DNA of 64,000 bases, taken from assembly GCF_000002425.4 (NCBI RefSeq), contig NC_037256.1, positions 2,202,051-2,266,050 on the forward strand, written 5' to 3'. The position numbers were made by a program, and so were the translations under genes. Origin of the DNA: Physcomitrium patens (Eukaryota; Streptophyta; Bryopsida; Funariales; Funariaceae). Positions within the stretch are counted from its first letter, which is position 1; every line of letters begins with the position of its first letter. The notes beneath the pieces are model-generated. The model made no database searches. It was not told the DNA's origin and saw only the letters and a list, made by a program, of their open reading frames with translations. Positions 1 through 11,114 of this stretch are shown here, in pieces.

Positions 1-173
1 ATTACAAACTATTCACCACCATTTAGGCGTAATTTGGACTCAAAATATGCAAAAAGTTACAAAACAACGAATTTTGGGTTTGTAGTTCAACAATCTTTAA
101 GTAGTCATATCTTTTGCATTACAACTCCAAATCAAGAGTTTTTTAGACCTACTTATAGCTTGAGATAGCATCT

Positions 174-986
174 TTGGAGGGTGATAGCTTAAGAGTTGTT
201 GAAAAGTTTAGAGGTGACAACTTTCACCACTGGAAGGCCAAAATGGAGCTATTTTTGGCGTCATTGGATCTTTGGATGATAGTAGATGAGGAGGAACTTG
301 CACCTGGGGTAGAGGCAAGCATCAAGGAGCAAAAGGACTTCAAAAGACGAGAGAAGAAGGCTTTTGGCATAATTACCACCAATTTAGATGAAAGCAACTT
401 TGCCCATGTCATTTTTTGCAAAAAGGCTACAGATGCATGGAAGATTCTTTGCAATATCTATAAAAGTAGGAATCTCTCCAATGTGCTACGGTCAAGGCAA
501 AAATTCTTCACCGTGAAGATAGAAGAAGGTGAAGATCTCATGGCTCATGTAAATAAGGTAAAAGTACTTGCAAACCAACTTGTTGTTGTTGACAAGCCTT
601 TATTTGAAAAAGATGTTGTGATGACATCGCTCTCAAGCCTTCCGGACTCCTATTCCACCCTCATTGTGGCATTAGAATCCATTTCAAGAAAAGACCTCAC
701 TTTGGACTATGTCACAGTAATACTAACCCATGAAGTGACCAAAAGAAAGCAAAAAGAGTCTATTTGGGAGCAATCAACACTATTCACAAGACTAAGTAAT
801 GCAAGTAACCGTTTTCAACGTTATCCTCCTAAAATTTGTTACATTTGTGGAAAATCAAGCCAATTTACTAGAAATTCTTTCAAAGCAAAGAAAGGAGAAA
901 GAAAGAATGCCAACAATACTTTTCATGACCATGAGGTGAAGACTTTGCATTCATTACAAAACAAACTCCTTCCATGCTTGATATAA
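174..986 (+). pseudogene. Copia gag (capsid plus degenerate zinc knuckle)
   Basis: About 270 codons. The N-terminus reads L/M-E-G-D-S-L-R-V-V-E-K-F-R-G-D-N-F-H-H-W-K, the usual opening of plant copia gag (DUF4219/UBN2 type). The first codon of the open frame is TTG, so the original ATG has probably mutated. Gag forms the cytoplasmic virus-like particle that packages element RNA. The nucleocapsid CCHC knuckle near codons 223-236 keeps C-x2-C, but the His reads Gln and the last Cys reads Ser, so RNA binding by this copy should be impaired. The frame stops at 986, and pol continues in another frame from about 977. Confidence 0.85.
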
Positions 987-1528
987 GCAAATGGATTGTG
1001 GATTCTGGATGTACCAAACACATGATTCCATACAAGTATTCATTTAACACTTATCAACCAATTCCAGCAACCATGATTTGATTAGGTGATAATGGTATGG
1101 TACAAGTCATTGGAATGGGCACCATTGTAATAGAGGTGGTGGTGAAGGGCATAAGTAAGAGAATCACTCTCAAGGATGTGTTGCATGTGCCAAAGATGAA
1201 GAAGAACCTCCTTTCGATGAGTAAACTTGTAACTCATGGGTGCTAAGTGCAATTTGACATGAATGGATGTTTTGTGAGAACCATGGAAGGCAAAGAAGTA
1301 GCAAAAGGGACAATGGATGACAATCTCTATATTATCAATTGCAAGAGGATCAATGGAGAGGAGGTTGCTACTTTTGCTGAATTTCCATCAAATGAAGACA
1401 AGGTGGACATTTGGCATCAAAGACTTAGACATTTGAATGCCAAAAATATGAAGGAGCTTCAATCCATGGTAAGTGGCTTAAACCTTGGCCATTCTACCAT
1501 GAATCTTGCTCGTAAGGCATGCATTTAA
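977..1528 (+). pseudogene. Copia protease and GAG-pre-integrase region
   Basis: In the frame starting at 977 the sequence reads S-K-W-I-V-D-S-G-C-T-K-H-M, the copia aspartic protease active site (D-S-G intact). It is followed by the L-K-D-V-L-H-V-P segment and the GAG-pre-integrase domain (W-H-Q-R-L-R-H-L-N near 1410-1440). Stops at about 1077-1079 and just before 1247 interrupt it. In the family this protease cuts the Gag-Pol polyprotein inside the particle. The frame differs from gag, so an indel has occurred near 975. Identification rests on motif order; the copy is dead. Confidence 0.82.
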
Positions 1529-1585
1529 GGCAAACAACATATGATACCATTTCCTAGTGGAGTTATAACAAGAGCAAACTAATTG

Positions 1586-2288
1586 CTGGAGCTTGTGCAT
1601 TCGGATGTTTGTGGATCCATGACGACACCATCTATGAGTGGAGCAAGGTACATTGTCACATTTATTGATGACTTCTCAAGGAAGGTATGGATTTACATCA
1701 TCAAGGCCAAGAGTGAGTGTTTTACCAAGTTTAAGGAATGAAAAGCACTTGCGGAGAAGCAATGTGAGCACAAGATTAAGGTGCTGCGATCGGACAATGG
1801 AGGTGAGAATTTGTCCAAACACTTTGATGAGTTATTGAAGCATGAAGGCATTGCAAGACAAACCTCCACTCCCTACACCCCACAACAAAAATGGAGTTGT
1901 TGAAAGAGCAAATCGCACCATTGTGGAGATGACAAGGAGTATAATTCATGCTCAAAAACTTGAATATGAGTATTAGGCAAAAGTTGTGGTAAATGTCGTG
2001 TATACAAAAAATAGGTGTCCCACAAGTGCACTTGAAGGAATGATTCTTCAAGAAGCTTGGACTAGTAACAAACCTTACATATCCCACATGAGGATTTTTA
2101 GGTGTATTACATATGTCAAGGTTTCAGATAGTATGAGAGGTAAACTTGATGCAAAGGATACAAGATGTGTGTTCCTTGGTTATTGTGAAGGCACCAAGGC
2201 ATATAGACTCATGTATTTAGATACCAAAAAGATCATCAAAAGTCGTGATGTAGAGTTCTTGGAGCATAAGAGTGGTAGTGAAAAGTGA
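1586..2288 (+). pseudogene. Copia integrase (DDE core), frameshifted
   Basis: The frame opens with [10 protein letters not shown] and continues [12 protein letters not shown], typical of the first catalytic Asp region. R-S-D-N-G-G-E holds the second Asp near 1790 and N-G-V-V-E-R-A-N-R the Glu near 1895-1910. A TGA falls after F-K-E (about 1739) and a frameshift precedes 1986. The C-terminal part (1986-2288) includes the conserved A-Y-R-L stretch. The family enzyme inserts element cDNA into host chromatin. Confidence 0.85.
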
Positions 2289-2291
2289 GAG

Positions 2292-3010
2292 ATGTGTCCA
2301 AGTAGGAGTAGTGGTGTGTTTGTGGACACATCTTCAATTCTAGCAAACAAACAAGAATATGAAGAAGAGCATTCTCAAAGTGAAGAAGGAGAAGAAGATG
2401 CCATGATAGAAGAGCCCAATACCATGAAGACTTCAATTCCAGCAAGATACAACAAGGACAATGAAGAGAATGAAGATGAAGAATACCAACCATCGAGTAA
2501 AAGAAAGAACTCCATGAGCCATACAAGACATCAAGAGGTGCATGAAGGCTCATTCTCTTTGCATGAAAGAAGATAACCAACACGTGAAAAAAGACCATAA
2601 GGTGAATTGTGGAAGAATCACATCTTTCCACAAGTAAGTGAAGACCATGCCAATGTTGCTCTTCTTGTTGATCCATTGACTTTGTGTGATGCAATGAGGT
2701 GTGGTGATGCAATGAAGTGGGAGATTGCCATGCAAGAAGAATATAAATCTCTTATGGACAATGAGTCATGGGAATTGACTCTACTTCCATCAAATTGATC
2801 AGCAATTGGATGTAAGTGGGTGTTTAGAATCAAGAGAGATGTTGTGGGCAATGTTGTGAGGTAAAAGATAAGATTGGTTACCAAAGGCTATTCACAAGTT
2901 ACTGGAATGGACTTTAGTGAGATATTTGCACCTATGGCCAAGTTCACCACCATTAGAACCATAGTAGCAATTGGAGCATCAATGGACCTTGAGATGCAAA
3001 TGATAGAAGG
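2292..3010 (+). pseudogene. Copia integrase-RT linker and N-terminal reverse transcriptase
   Basis: 2292-2576 encodes an acidic, low-complexity linker rich in Glu. From 2607 the frame reads W-E-I-A-M-Q-E-E-Y-K-S-L-M, then G-C-K-W-V-F-R-I-K and [13 protein letters not shown], the N-terminal fingers of copia RT. It is broken by TGA near 2798 and TAA near 2864. The coding pattern breaks off after about 3005. The palm with the catalytic Y-V-D-D is absent, so about half of RT has been deleted. Confidence 0.85.
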
Positions 3011-3073
3011 TCAACAACGAGCTATATATTTTTTGTTGGAATGGGAGCCATATCTTGAAATTGCAAGAGACAA

Positions 3074-3427
3074 CCAACCATTGCAAGGTCCACAATGGAG
3101 ACGGAGTACATGGCAGCAAATCATGGAGCAATGGAGGCAATTTGGTTGAGGTTGTTATTGAAAGATATTAGACTTGTGCAATTAGAGGCCACTCCATTGA
3201 GGTGTGACAATCAAGGATGTCTTGCTTTTGCAAAGAATCCAAAGCATCATGCAAGAACCAAGCACATTGATATTCAGCATCATTTCATAAGAGAGAAGAT
3301 AGAGATGGGGATTATTGATATGTTGTATTGTAAAACCAAAGACATGTTGGTTGATTTGTTGACAAAAGCCTTAATTAGAGAAAGACACAACAAGTTGAGT
3401 AAGGCATTAGGATTGATAGCTAATTGA
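3074..3427 (+). pseudogene. Copia RNase H, 3' end of pol
   Basis: After the deletion the frame resumes with [10 protein letters not shown], then L-R-C-D-N-Q-G-C-L, H-A-R-T-K-H-I-D-I and V-D-L-L-T-K-A-L, the conserved blocks of copia RNase H. The enzyme removes the RNA strand of the RNA/DNA hybrid during reverse transcription. This 118-codon stretch is open. It is the end of pol; a purine tract and the LTR follow within 20 bases. Confidence 0.85.
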
Positions 3428-3445
3428 CCAATAGCAAAGTGGGAG

Positions 3446-3720
3446 TGCTGAAGGAAAGAACTCTTTAAATAGTTGTTAATGGTCAATAGAGTATCAGTGT
3501 TGTTAGGGATATCCCATACATCTATAGTGCATTAGAATATAAGGAGAGGGCAAGTCCTAGGAGATATCCCATATGGGTTGTAGCACTTGGTACTTTGGTA
3601 CTAGTATATAAGGAAAGAATTGGCATGGGAAGAATTATCTCATACCACACTCTATTTGTTAAAGTACAACTTTGCTGGTCTTAACTTACTTATGTGGAGT
3701 ATGCTTTCTATGTTTCAATA
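3446..3720 (+). repeat. Probable copia 3' LTR, right-truncated
   Basis: It starts with TGCTGAAGG directly after the purine-rich tract that ends the copia internal region. It contains a TATA-like ATATAAGG near 3606-3613. No CA end or second LTR is visible, because the sequence changes to CHR1 integrase at 3721. Length and right boundary are therefore uncertain. Confidence 0.55.
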
Positions 3721-5754
3721 CGTGATGAAGTCCATAGAAACTGAAGACCATGGTCGACGTGGAATCGGCAATGGTTGTAGAAGTCCATAAGGGCAATGTC
3801 GAGGATTCTTGGATCTTGAATAGATGTCATAGGAGAAGACAAAATCTTTCACATCCTTCCACATTTGAGGCCACCAAAAATCTCAAGAAATAAGCTCCAA
3901 GGTCTTATTGAATCCAAAGTGTCCCATAGCTAGAAAATCATGGCGAGATTGAAGAACTCAAAGTCGTGCTGGTCCTTTTGGAATATACAACTGCTACTCA
4001 AAGTATAAAAGATCTCCCTCCACCTTGAACTTGTCATCATTGGCACACTGCTTGATATCAATGGCTATTGAATCTTCAATAATTATGGTACATACCTAGT
4101 TCAGGAAGTCAGCATCAATTGGCACAATAGTAGTGCAAAGCTGAAATTACTCTTGCTTCAACAACGTCATATATTGTTGATCAAACGCTGCTTCTCTAAC
4201 CTTTGGTACAAGATACAATCTCCTCGATAAGGCATCGGATAGTCCTTGCTGCTCTCTAGGTCGATAAGTGATAACAAAATCGAACCTAGATACAACATAC
4301 TCCACCAAGCTTGACGTCGATTTAGAACTCGAGTCGATATGAAATACTCCAAATTCTTGTGATATGTGTATACGGTCACTAGGTGTGCAGTTCCTTCAAG
4401 AAAATGACGCCATTCTTGGAAAGAATCCACTGTAGCAAGAAGTTCCTTATCGTAGATCTCATAATTGATTACAGCAGTAGAGAACTTTCGAGAACAGAAT
4501 GCAACCGGATGGAGCTTCTTGTCTTCTCCCATTTGTGAAAATACAACTCTCAAAGTAAAATCCAAAGCATCAGTTTTTAGATAGAAGGCCTTTGTAAAGT
4601 CTGGATGTATCAAGATTGGAGCCGTAATAAATGTAATTTTTAGGTCTTGAAATGCCTTCTTCGCTAGAAGTTCCCATTCCAACTTATCCTTGCATGTCAA
4701 CCGAGTGAGAGGAGCAGCAACTTGAGAGTAATTCTTGATGAATGTCCGATAGAAGTTAGCAAAATCAAGAAAGTATTATACGTCTCTAACTGTCTTCAGA
4801 ACCTCCCAAGACAAGATTGCTTCCACCTTCTTCGGATCCATCTTCAAGCCTTCCGTAGTCGCAACAAACTCCAAAAATTCCATCTCCATTTGGTGAAATA
4901 AACACTTCTCCAACTTGGAACATAGTCCTCGCTCGCATAGTTTCTCCAGGACCAAATGAACGTGCTTTTCATGCTCTTCTTCGTTATTGGAGTATATCAA
5001 AATATCATCGAAGTAGATGACAACAAAATCGTCAAGGTACTCCCAAAAAATGTCATTCATCATATGTTGGAAGATCGCTGGAGCATTATTAAGATCAAAG
5101 GGCATGACATTATATTCAAAATGGCCATACCTTATACAAAATGCTATCTTCCACTCATCTCCTTCTTTGATTCGTACGAGGTTGTAAGCTCTCCTTAAAT
5201 CAATTTTTGTAAAGATCCTTGCACATTCAAGTTGTTTTAAGAGACCAAAAATTAAGGATAACAAATAACGATTCTTCTTTGTTACCTTGTTGAGGCCTCG
5301 ATAGTCCACGCACATCCGTAATGAGTCATCTTTCTTCTTCCCAAATAAGATGGGTGCCCCAACTGACGATTTTGAATGATGGATGAAGTTTTTGGCTAGA
5401 TTCTCGTCAATGTACTTCCACATCTCCGCCAACTCTGTTTGCGATAGATTGTAGATTGGGCCAAAAGGCGGTTGTACTCCTTCCTTCAAGTCTATGGCGC
5501 AATCATATGATCGGTGTTCCGGTAGCATGTCGACATTCTTCTTTTGAAACACATCTTTAAAATCCCTATATTACTTCGATATATTTACTATCAAAATCTT
5601 CTCCCCTGTAGTTGGAGCCGCATAAATGACAAATGGTGTGACTTCCTTGGACGATCTTATAAACATTCTTACTTCAATGAATAAGAATTTTTCTATTTGC
5701 GATTTTCTACTAGGCTTGCTCTTAGGTAGTTTTGTGGGAAAGATCATCTTTCGC
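3721..5754 (-). pseudogene. CHR1 copy a pol: RT, RNase H, start of integrase
   Basis: The minus-strand RT frame 5552-4776 reads through [16 protein letters not shown] and M-P-F-D-L-N-N-A-P. The catalytic box reads Y-F-D-D instead of Y-L-D-D. RNase H follows (4700-4167: T-D-A-L-D-F, with Y-E-I-Y-D-K-E-L-L), and then the integrase zinc finger and first core residues up to 3721. RT copies element RNA in the particle; RNase H degrades it. Frames are broken between domains, so the enzyme is dead. The 5754 end is where a GYP4 solo LTR cuts the protease-RT linker. Confidence 0.88.
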
Positions 5755-6833
5755 TGTCGAGATAGAGAGGTTTTGCCTCAAGAAAGCATTGGGCTTCTGG
5801 CTGTCACTAATTGCTCAATCAAGCTTAAAATAAGGAAATCCTAATTTTATATATATAAGTTCTCCTTTTGAAACAATTACACCAAATACTTAAGTCTTAA
5901 ATAACCAACAACACCCAAAATATGATTGAAGTACTCTAAAACCTTGTATATCCTTGTGTGGAAATTCTCCCGAACCTCAACACCTTATAACTCTTGATCA
6001 AATCGTCCAAACAAGATCAAAATTTACATGAAGTATTGATATGCTGTTATTAATTTGTACAACAAATTTCAACTGCAAATTCGCTACGGATCTTGAGATA
6101 TCTTCAAAACCCTAATAGTTGCTTCAAACCCTAATCTTTATATATCCACGCGCAATTTTCTTTATATCTCACAAACCATAAGTTCAAATGCCACGAAACT
6201 TATATAGATAGCTTCTTAATACAAATGCTTACATTTTTTAAAATTTTGAGCCAAAATTTCGTTCGAAAACTCAAGTTATGGCTCCTAATACTACTTTGAA
6301 CAAAACCACTCACTTACTGCCTTTGATTTGAATGCATTGTCTTTAATTCCCTATAACTCCTTCATGTAAACTGCAAATGCAAAATTTCCTTTGCAAAAGA
6401 TGTATGTCTTGAAGTTGCTCTTCCAGCCGCACCTTTCGATTTCCAAAAGCTTTCGTAAGACTCCTCTTAAATTCAAAAGAGTAATAGTAGGTCTCAAATT
6501 GACACCTTAACTTCAAACGGCTATAACTTATTCACCCTCATTCCAAACCCTATAAAATTTACACAAAAATTGTAGCCAAATCCTAAACTTTACAACCCTT
6601 GCCTTTGATTTCCTAATGGCCTCTTTGAAGTCGCCAAAATCCTTATCAAGGTCGCGGATAGCCTCCTAAAAGTCCATTCGGCATGGATTTCGACCAATGG
6701 AGATGAAGATCCTTATTTCTACCTTCATCCAACCATGCCTTGGTTTCATCCCTCTCAATTAACCTCCTATTAGTTTAAATCTTTATCTTTAGGCTTCTAC
6801 CTTCTCCCAAGGCTTCATACTAAACATTTAGGT

Positions 6834-6871
<38 letters not shown>

Positions 6872-7027
6872 ATGTCAAAACCAAAAGAAATAAAGAAACA
6901 AAGTAAAGTTTCTTATACCAACTCTTTTTAATTTAATCTACTAGCCACTCTAACACACATCTAGATTTATCAACATATAATATGTTTTATTTAATTTTTA
7001 CATACTGTAAACATTTACAATACGTCA
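5755..7027 (-). repeat. GYP4 solo LTR, target duplication CCGC
   Basis: It begins TGTCGAG and ends TACGTCA on the plus strand; comparison with the other copies puts the sense on the minus strand. The flanks are TCGC (5751-5754) and CCGC (7028-7031). The intact CHR1 sequence at this point (reverse complement of about 34010-34020) reads CTTCCGCAAC once, so the 4-bp duplication is confirmed by the empty site. An (AT)n run lies at 6838-6867. No coding region is present, so this is a solo LTR left by LTR-LTR recombination. Confidence 0.88.
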
Positions 7028-7770
7028 CCGCAACCTCCAATCTATGGATGAATTATACTTTTTCTACTACGAAAGACCAAGAATAATAGGATTTGATGAG
7101 GTTCTAATAATATTGAAAATAATATGAGTACAATGGCCCTTAAACGTCACTTCTATAGGTTTTGATTCATAGGTGACACTACCAGACAATAAAAGTCGCC
7201 CATCTATGACCTCAACGTGAACAGGTTTGGATTTTTGTACTAAAGAGATCTTATGATGCTTCGCAAATTCTTCGTCTAAGAAACCAGCATATGCTCCTAA
7301 ATCTAATAATGCTAAGGTTCTCAGTTTCTAATGGCCAATAAATAAAGAGATTGTAAAACAAATGGCAGGTTGAGTGGAAAGAAAGGAACCTAGTTGTTGT
7401 TTCGATATTTCACTATCTAGTCGCACAATTCCTTTTGTGGCTGGGCATCTTCGTTTTTCTGAGCAAACGCACCTCTGGTCCTGACAATGCATCGATTTTG
7501 CTTCTTGGGGCAGTTTCCAACTTTGTGGCCTTCTTCACCGCAATACAAGCATAGACCTTCCTCTATATGCTATTTTTTTTCTTCTAGAGTAAAGAATTTG
7601 ACATGTACTGCATCAATTTGTATGTCTTCTACCTTTGAATGTGAATTCACGCTGATTGTTAATATAGTTGAGGTGTGGTAAACCATATGTTGTCTTGAGC
7701 ATTGGTCTTGGCGACGTTGGAATAGGCAGTTACCGCACTTCACAGCTTAGCTAATAGCTTTGTTGAACAT
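7028..7770 (-). pseudogene. CHR1 copy a protease and nucleocapsid
   Basis: On the minus strand it reads L-A-L-L-D-L-G-A-Y-A: the retropepsin Asp is kept but the following Ser of D-S-G is Leu. V-H-V-E-V-I-D-G-R, shared with all CHR1 copies, lies downstream. The upstream part (7560-7440) holds the gag zinc knuckle followed by the gag end. Here the conserved gag stop TAG reads AAG, preceded by the AAAAAC hexamer. A GYP4 solo LTR cuts gag at 7771. Confidence 0.8.
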
Positions 7771-8853
7771 TGTTGGGGTAGAGAGAGTTTGCCTCAAGAA
7801 AACGTTGGGCTTTTGGTTGTCACTAATTATTCAATCAAGCTTGAAAATAAGAGAAGCCCTAAGTTTATATATAATTTTTTTTTCTTTCTGAGTAATTACA
7901 CCAAATACACAATCCTCAAGTAACCCACAACTTCCAAAATATGATAAAATCTTCTAAATCCTTGTTTATTCTTATGTGGAGATTTTTCCGAAATTCAACA
8001 CTTCATATCTCTTAATCCGACCGTCCAAACAAACTCAAATTTTACATGAGATACTGATGTATTCTTATTAACTTCTATAACGATTTTCAACCGCAAATTC
8101 ATTGCAGATCTTGAGATATCTTGAAATCCCTAACAGTCGCTTCAAACCCTTGTCTTTATACATCTGCGTGTAATTTTCTTCATATCTGACAAAATATAAG
8201 CTCAAATGCTACGAAATTTGTATGTATAGCTTTTTAACACAAAATTTTACATTCTCCAAAAAGTTTGAGCCAAAAATTCGTCCGAAAAATCAAGTTATGG
8301 CTTCAACCATTACTACAAATAAATCAGCTTACTTATTGCTTTTGATTTGGAAGTGTCGCCTTCAACTCCTTACAACTCCTTCATATGAACTCCAAAAGCA
8401 ATAATTCTTTTGTAAAAGATGTAGGCCGTAAAATCGCCATTCTAGTCGCACCTTTCAATCTTCAAAAGCTACTGTAAAACTCCTCGTACTCTCAAAAGAG
8501 TAACAGTATGTCTTAAATAAACACCTTAACTTCAAACGGTTATGACTTTTCACCCTAACTCCAAATCCTCTAATTTTTGTAAAAAAATTGTTCTCCAAAT
8601 CTTAGACTTTACAACCCTAGCTTCTAATATCCAAATGCCTCTTTTGAAGTCATCGAAACCCTTCTTAAGGTCGCAGGCAGCCTCCTCAAAGCCCATTGGG
8701 AATGGTATTCGACCAATAGGGATGAAGTTTCCCATTCCTTGCCTTCATCCGACCATGCCTTGCTTTCATCCCTCTCAATTAGCTTCCTACTAGTTTAGAT
8801 TTTCATCCTTAGGTTTCCACCTTTTCCCAAGATTTCATACTAAATATTTAGGT

Positions 8854-8891
<38 letters not shown>

Positions 8892-9046
8892 TATCAAAAT
8901 CAAAAGAAATAAAGAAACAAAGTAAAGTTTCTTATTCCAACTCCTTTTAATTTAATCTACTAGCGACTCTAACATACATCTAGATTTATCAACATATAAT
9001 ATGTTTTAACTAATTTTTACATATTATAAGCATTTACAATACGACA
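7771..9046 (-). repeat. GYP4 solo LTR, target duplication GCGT (decayed)
   Basis: TGTTGGGG...ACGACA on the plus strand, about 1.28 kb, closely similar to 5755-7027, with an (AT)n run near 8858-8888. Flanks are ACAT (7767-7770) and ACGT (9047-9050). The matching CHR1 gag sequence (reverse complement of about 55440-55460) reads GAGCGTTTG once, so the target was GCGT with later G-to-A changes. The insertion is within CHR1 gag, downstream of the capsid core. Confidence 0.88.
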
Positions 9047-9737
9047 ACGTTCACGGATCAGGAAGAGTTAACAGCAAATCCTTCATATCGTCTCTTAAAT
9101 CCCAATAGAATTGACTCATCAATGCTTCTTCGTCCCAATTGATGACGCATGTTAATTGCATGAACTTCAATGCATAGAATGATGTAAAGCGCATCCCTTG
9201 ACGTAGTGACTGGATCTTTGTTGTAGTCCATCAAACCTTATTGTGTTCTCCAAATGCTTTTGCAAACGCCTCCAAAAAGGTTTTAAAGTTGTTTAGTATA
9301 GACGATCATTTCTTAAACAAAGGAGTTAACCATGATAGAGCTTGTCCTATAAGTAACGTTCCAATAAGCCCAACATGTGTCTCCTCCGTTGAATAGCGTT
9401 CGGGTTGTAAAATTGTTATCAACCTGATTTGATTGACGAATCCTTGAAACTTAGAACGCATACCATCGAACTTGTCTAGAAGGCTAACTCGGGGCTCCTT
9501 ATGTTGTAGAACCAGTGGTGCTTCTCGAATCTGAGGCAAACTTGTTTCTCCAAGTGCAGAAGTTTGAGGCTAGTGCAATCTAGATTATGCCATTGTAGAT
9601 GCTCCATCATTATGAAGCCTTGCCACGACTCTTTCAATCTCTATAGTTTTTTGTGATAACGTAGCGAGGGCATTCATGATAGCATCCAACTTAGACTCCA
9701 AACTTTTAGTCATACTAATATCTTAGCCTCCGGCCAT
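9047..9737 (-). pseudogene. CHR1 copy a gag, N-terminal and capsid part
   Basis: The start codon is the ATG at 9737-9735 on the minus strand, in the same context as copy b (31089). In the decayed frames one can read T-K-S-L-E-S-K-L-D-A-I-M-N-A and the capsid blocks V-G-L-I-G-T-L-L-I-G-Q-A-L-S-W. The frame is interrupted soon after the start (TAA) and elsewhere. Gag is the structural capsid protein. The solo LTR at 7771-9046 separates it from the nucleocapsid end. Confidence 0.82.
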
Positions 9738-10004
9738 TCTAAGAGAAGGACAAAAATGACTCTACAAGAAGACAATATTGGTTTAGAGGAGGGTACTTCG
9801 TAACCTCTAAAACGCCTTAAGAGCTTCAAGAATAGTGATAATTCACTCTCTTTAAGAAGAATAAGACTCCAATATTGTAACAAAAGAAGTATCAGTTTAG
9901 AGGAGGGTAATTCGCAACCTCTAAAATGCTAGTACACCTTCAAGCAGAGGGGTAATTCACACTCTAACGAGGAAGAAACTAGCTCTGATATCTGAGGTGA
10001 GTGC

Positions 10005-10015
10005 AGTCTCGACAA
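10005..10015 (-). promoter_or_regulatory. CHR1 copy a self-priming site (PBS)
   Basis: Directly after the 5' LTR in the minus-strand sense lies GTTTGTCGAGACTGCA. Its 11-nt core TTGTCGAGACT is complementary, with one mismatch, to AGTCTCTACAA in the LTR (10155-10145), about 30 nt after that LTR's TATA box. Confidence 0.6.
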
Positions 10016-10017
10016 AC

Positions 10018-10445
10018 TATCATAGACACAGAAATATAAGCTCGAGATTTAACAAGAAGTTCAAGAAGAATTGACAAGAAAGAGATTAATCAAATGAATA
10101 CAAGAACAACACCAGAGAGGTGAACTAGAGCTCCAAGAGATGTGTTGTAGAGACTGAAGAACTCTTCAGCCTCGATTCCAATATATAGTCCTCTTTAGGA
10201 AGCTTCTCAAGCAACTTCTACTAACTAGGAAGCTTCTAGAAGGTTCTAGAGATTTGCTTCCAGAAGGTTCTAGAAACTTGTCTCTAGAAGGTTCTAAGGA
10301 CTATGTCCCTAACATCTTCTACCAACTAGGAAGCTTCTCAAGCAACTTCCATCAATTAGAAAGCTTCTAGAAGGTTCCAGAGACTTGCTTCTAGATGATT
10401 CTAGAAACTTGTCTCTAAAAGTTTCTAAGGATTATGTCCCTAATA
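10018..10445 (-). repeat. CHR1 copy a 5' LTR with heat-shock-element array
   Basis: On the minus strand it starts TATTAGGGACATAA (consensus TGTTAGGGACATAG) and ends ATGATA. It contains a TATA box (ATATATAG, 10181-10188 on the plus strand) and the putative transcript start at 10155. Upstream are repeated GAA/TTC blocks, for example GAAGCTTCTAGAAGGTTC at 10229-10246, a perfect four-unit heat-shock element. Its external flank is CTAGT; the other end of the element is lost, so no duplication can be checked. Confidence 0.82.
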
Positions 10446-10603
10446 CTAGTCTAGATTTAAGAGTCTCTAATTTCTTTGTCATTTTACAATAGCCATTCTA
10501 ATTTTTTTTTAATATACATATTATTTTATTTCTATTTTTCTACTTTTCTTTTGACACTTATTTTCCAAGTTTATGCATCTTCTTTTAATTCATGTCCTTA
10601 ACA
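10446..10603 (+). repeat. CHR2 LTR fragment (3' end)
   Basis: It matches the last part of the CHR2 LTR in sense orientation (reverse complement of 25255-25420), including the CAATAGCCATTC block and the ending CATGTCCTTAACA. CHR1 copy a abuts it at 10445. It is probably the remains of a CHR2 LTR into which CHR1 inserted. Confidence 0.65.
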
Positions 10604-11114
10604 TTAAATCTTAAAAGATAAAAAAAAGTATAGTATTTTTCCTTCTATAAGATGAATTATTTATATTTTATATTCTTTGTATCTATTTTTAAATATTCTT
10701 ATTGGAAATAGCTCACTGTTTAATGTTTTTAACTATAAAGAGTTGTTATCAAATGCTTCTTAATATGATAAGGATCTAATCAAAGAACATCAAATTTGCC
10801 AAGAAAATCTATTCTCTTAGTATCTTATAACAATACTACCATCCTTGGCTATAAGACCTTTTTCTTGTATTTTTTTATCAAAAGAATTTTTTTTCCTTCT
10901 TTAAATTATTTCAATTTATTGAGCTCAAGTCCTTCAAATTTTATCAAGGCCTTTCAATTATTCAAATCTATCTTTCAAAGATTCTTGAATCATTAATCTT
11001 TATTCTATTACTATTTTTTAAGAATTGACTTCAAATTTTATAAGTAGTATAATTTCTACTCTATATACTAAGGAAAATAGAGTGGTTTTGGTTGGAACCT
11101 TGTAGATTTTCTTG
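10604..11114. other. AT-rich stretch without recognisable gene
   Basis: About 510 bases, very AT-rich, with T-rich runs. It follows a CHR2 LTR end, so it may be the decayed leader of a CHR2 element. No motif or frame supports a gene; the 66-codon frame at 10796-10996 has no recognisable domain. Confidence 0.4.

Larger units (their letters stand above)
1..3720 (+). mobile_element. Decayed Ty1/copia retrotransposon, 5' end outside or lost
   Basis: The order gag, protease, GAG-pre-integrase, integrase, RT, RNase H is the Ty1/copia order, as opposed to gypsy where integrase is last. Reading frames are broken by many stops and frameshifts, and the core of RT is missing, so it cannot act autonomously. 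Bases 1-173 look like an untranslated leader; no 5' LTR or tRNA primer site is recognisable there. A purine-rich tract near 3435-3445 precedes a probable 3' LTR. At 3721 the sequence switches abruptly to the integrase of a reverse-strand gypsy element. Confidence 0.9.
3721..10445 (-). mobile_element. CHR1 chromovirus copy a, 3'-truncated, with two nested solo LTRs
   Basis: Reverse-strand Ty3/gypsy element matching the complete CHR1 at 54044-60197. Read on the minus strand it runs: 5' LTR (10445-10018), leader, gag (9737-9047 and 7770-7440), protease, RT, RNase H, and the start of integrase ending at 3721. The rest of integrase, the chromodomain, the third ORF and the 3' LTR are missing. Two GYP4 solo LTRs (5755-7027 and 7771-9046) interrupt it. 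The flank at 10446 is a CHR2 LTR scrap. Stops and frameshifts show it is inactive. Confidence 0.92.

Noticed and set aside
6838..6867. (AT)n run as possible origin or promoter
   Set aside because: It is a simple microsatellite inside a solo LTR, also present at 8858-8888; no function can be inferred.
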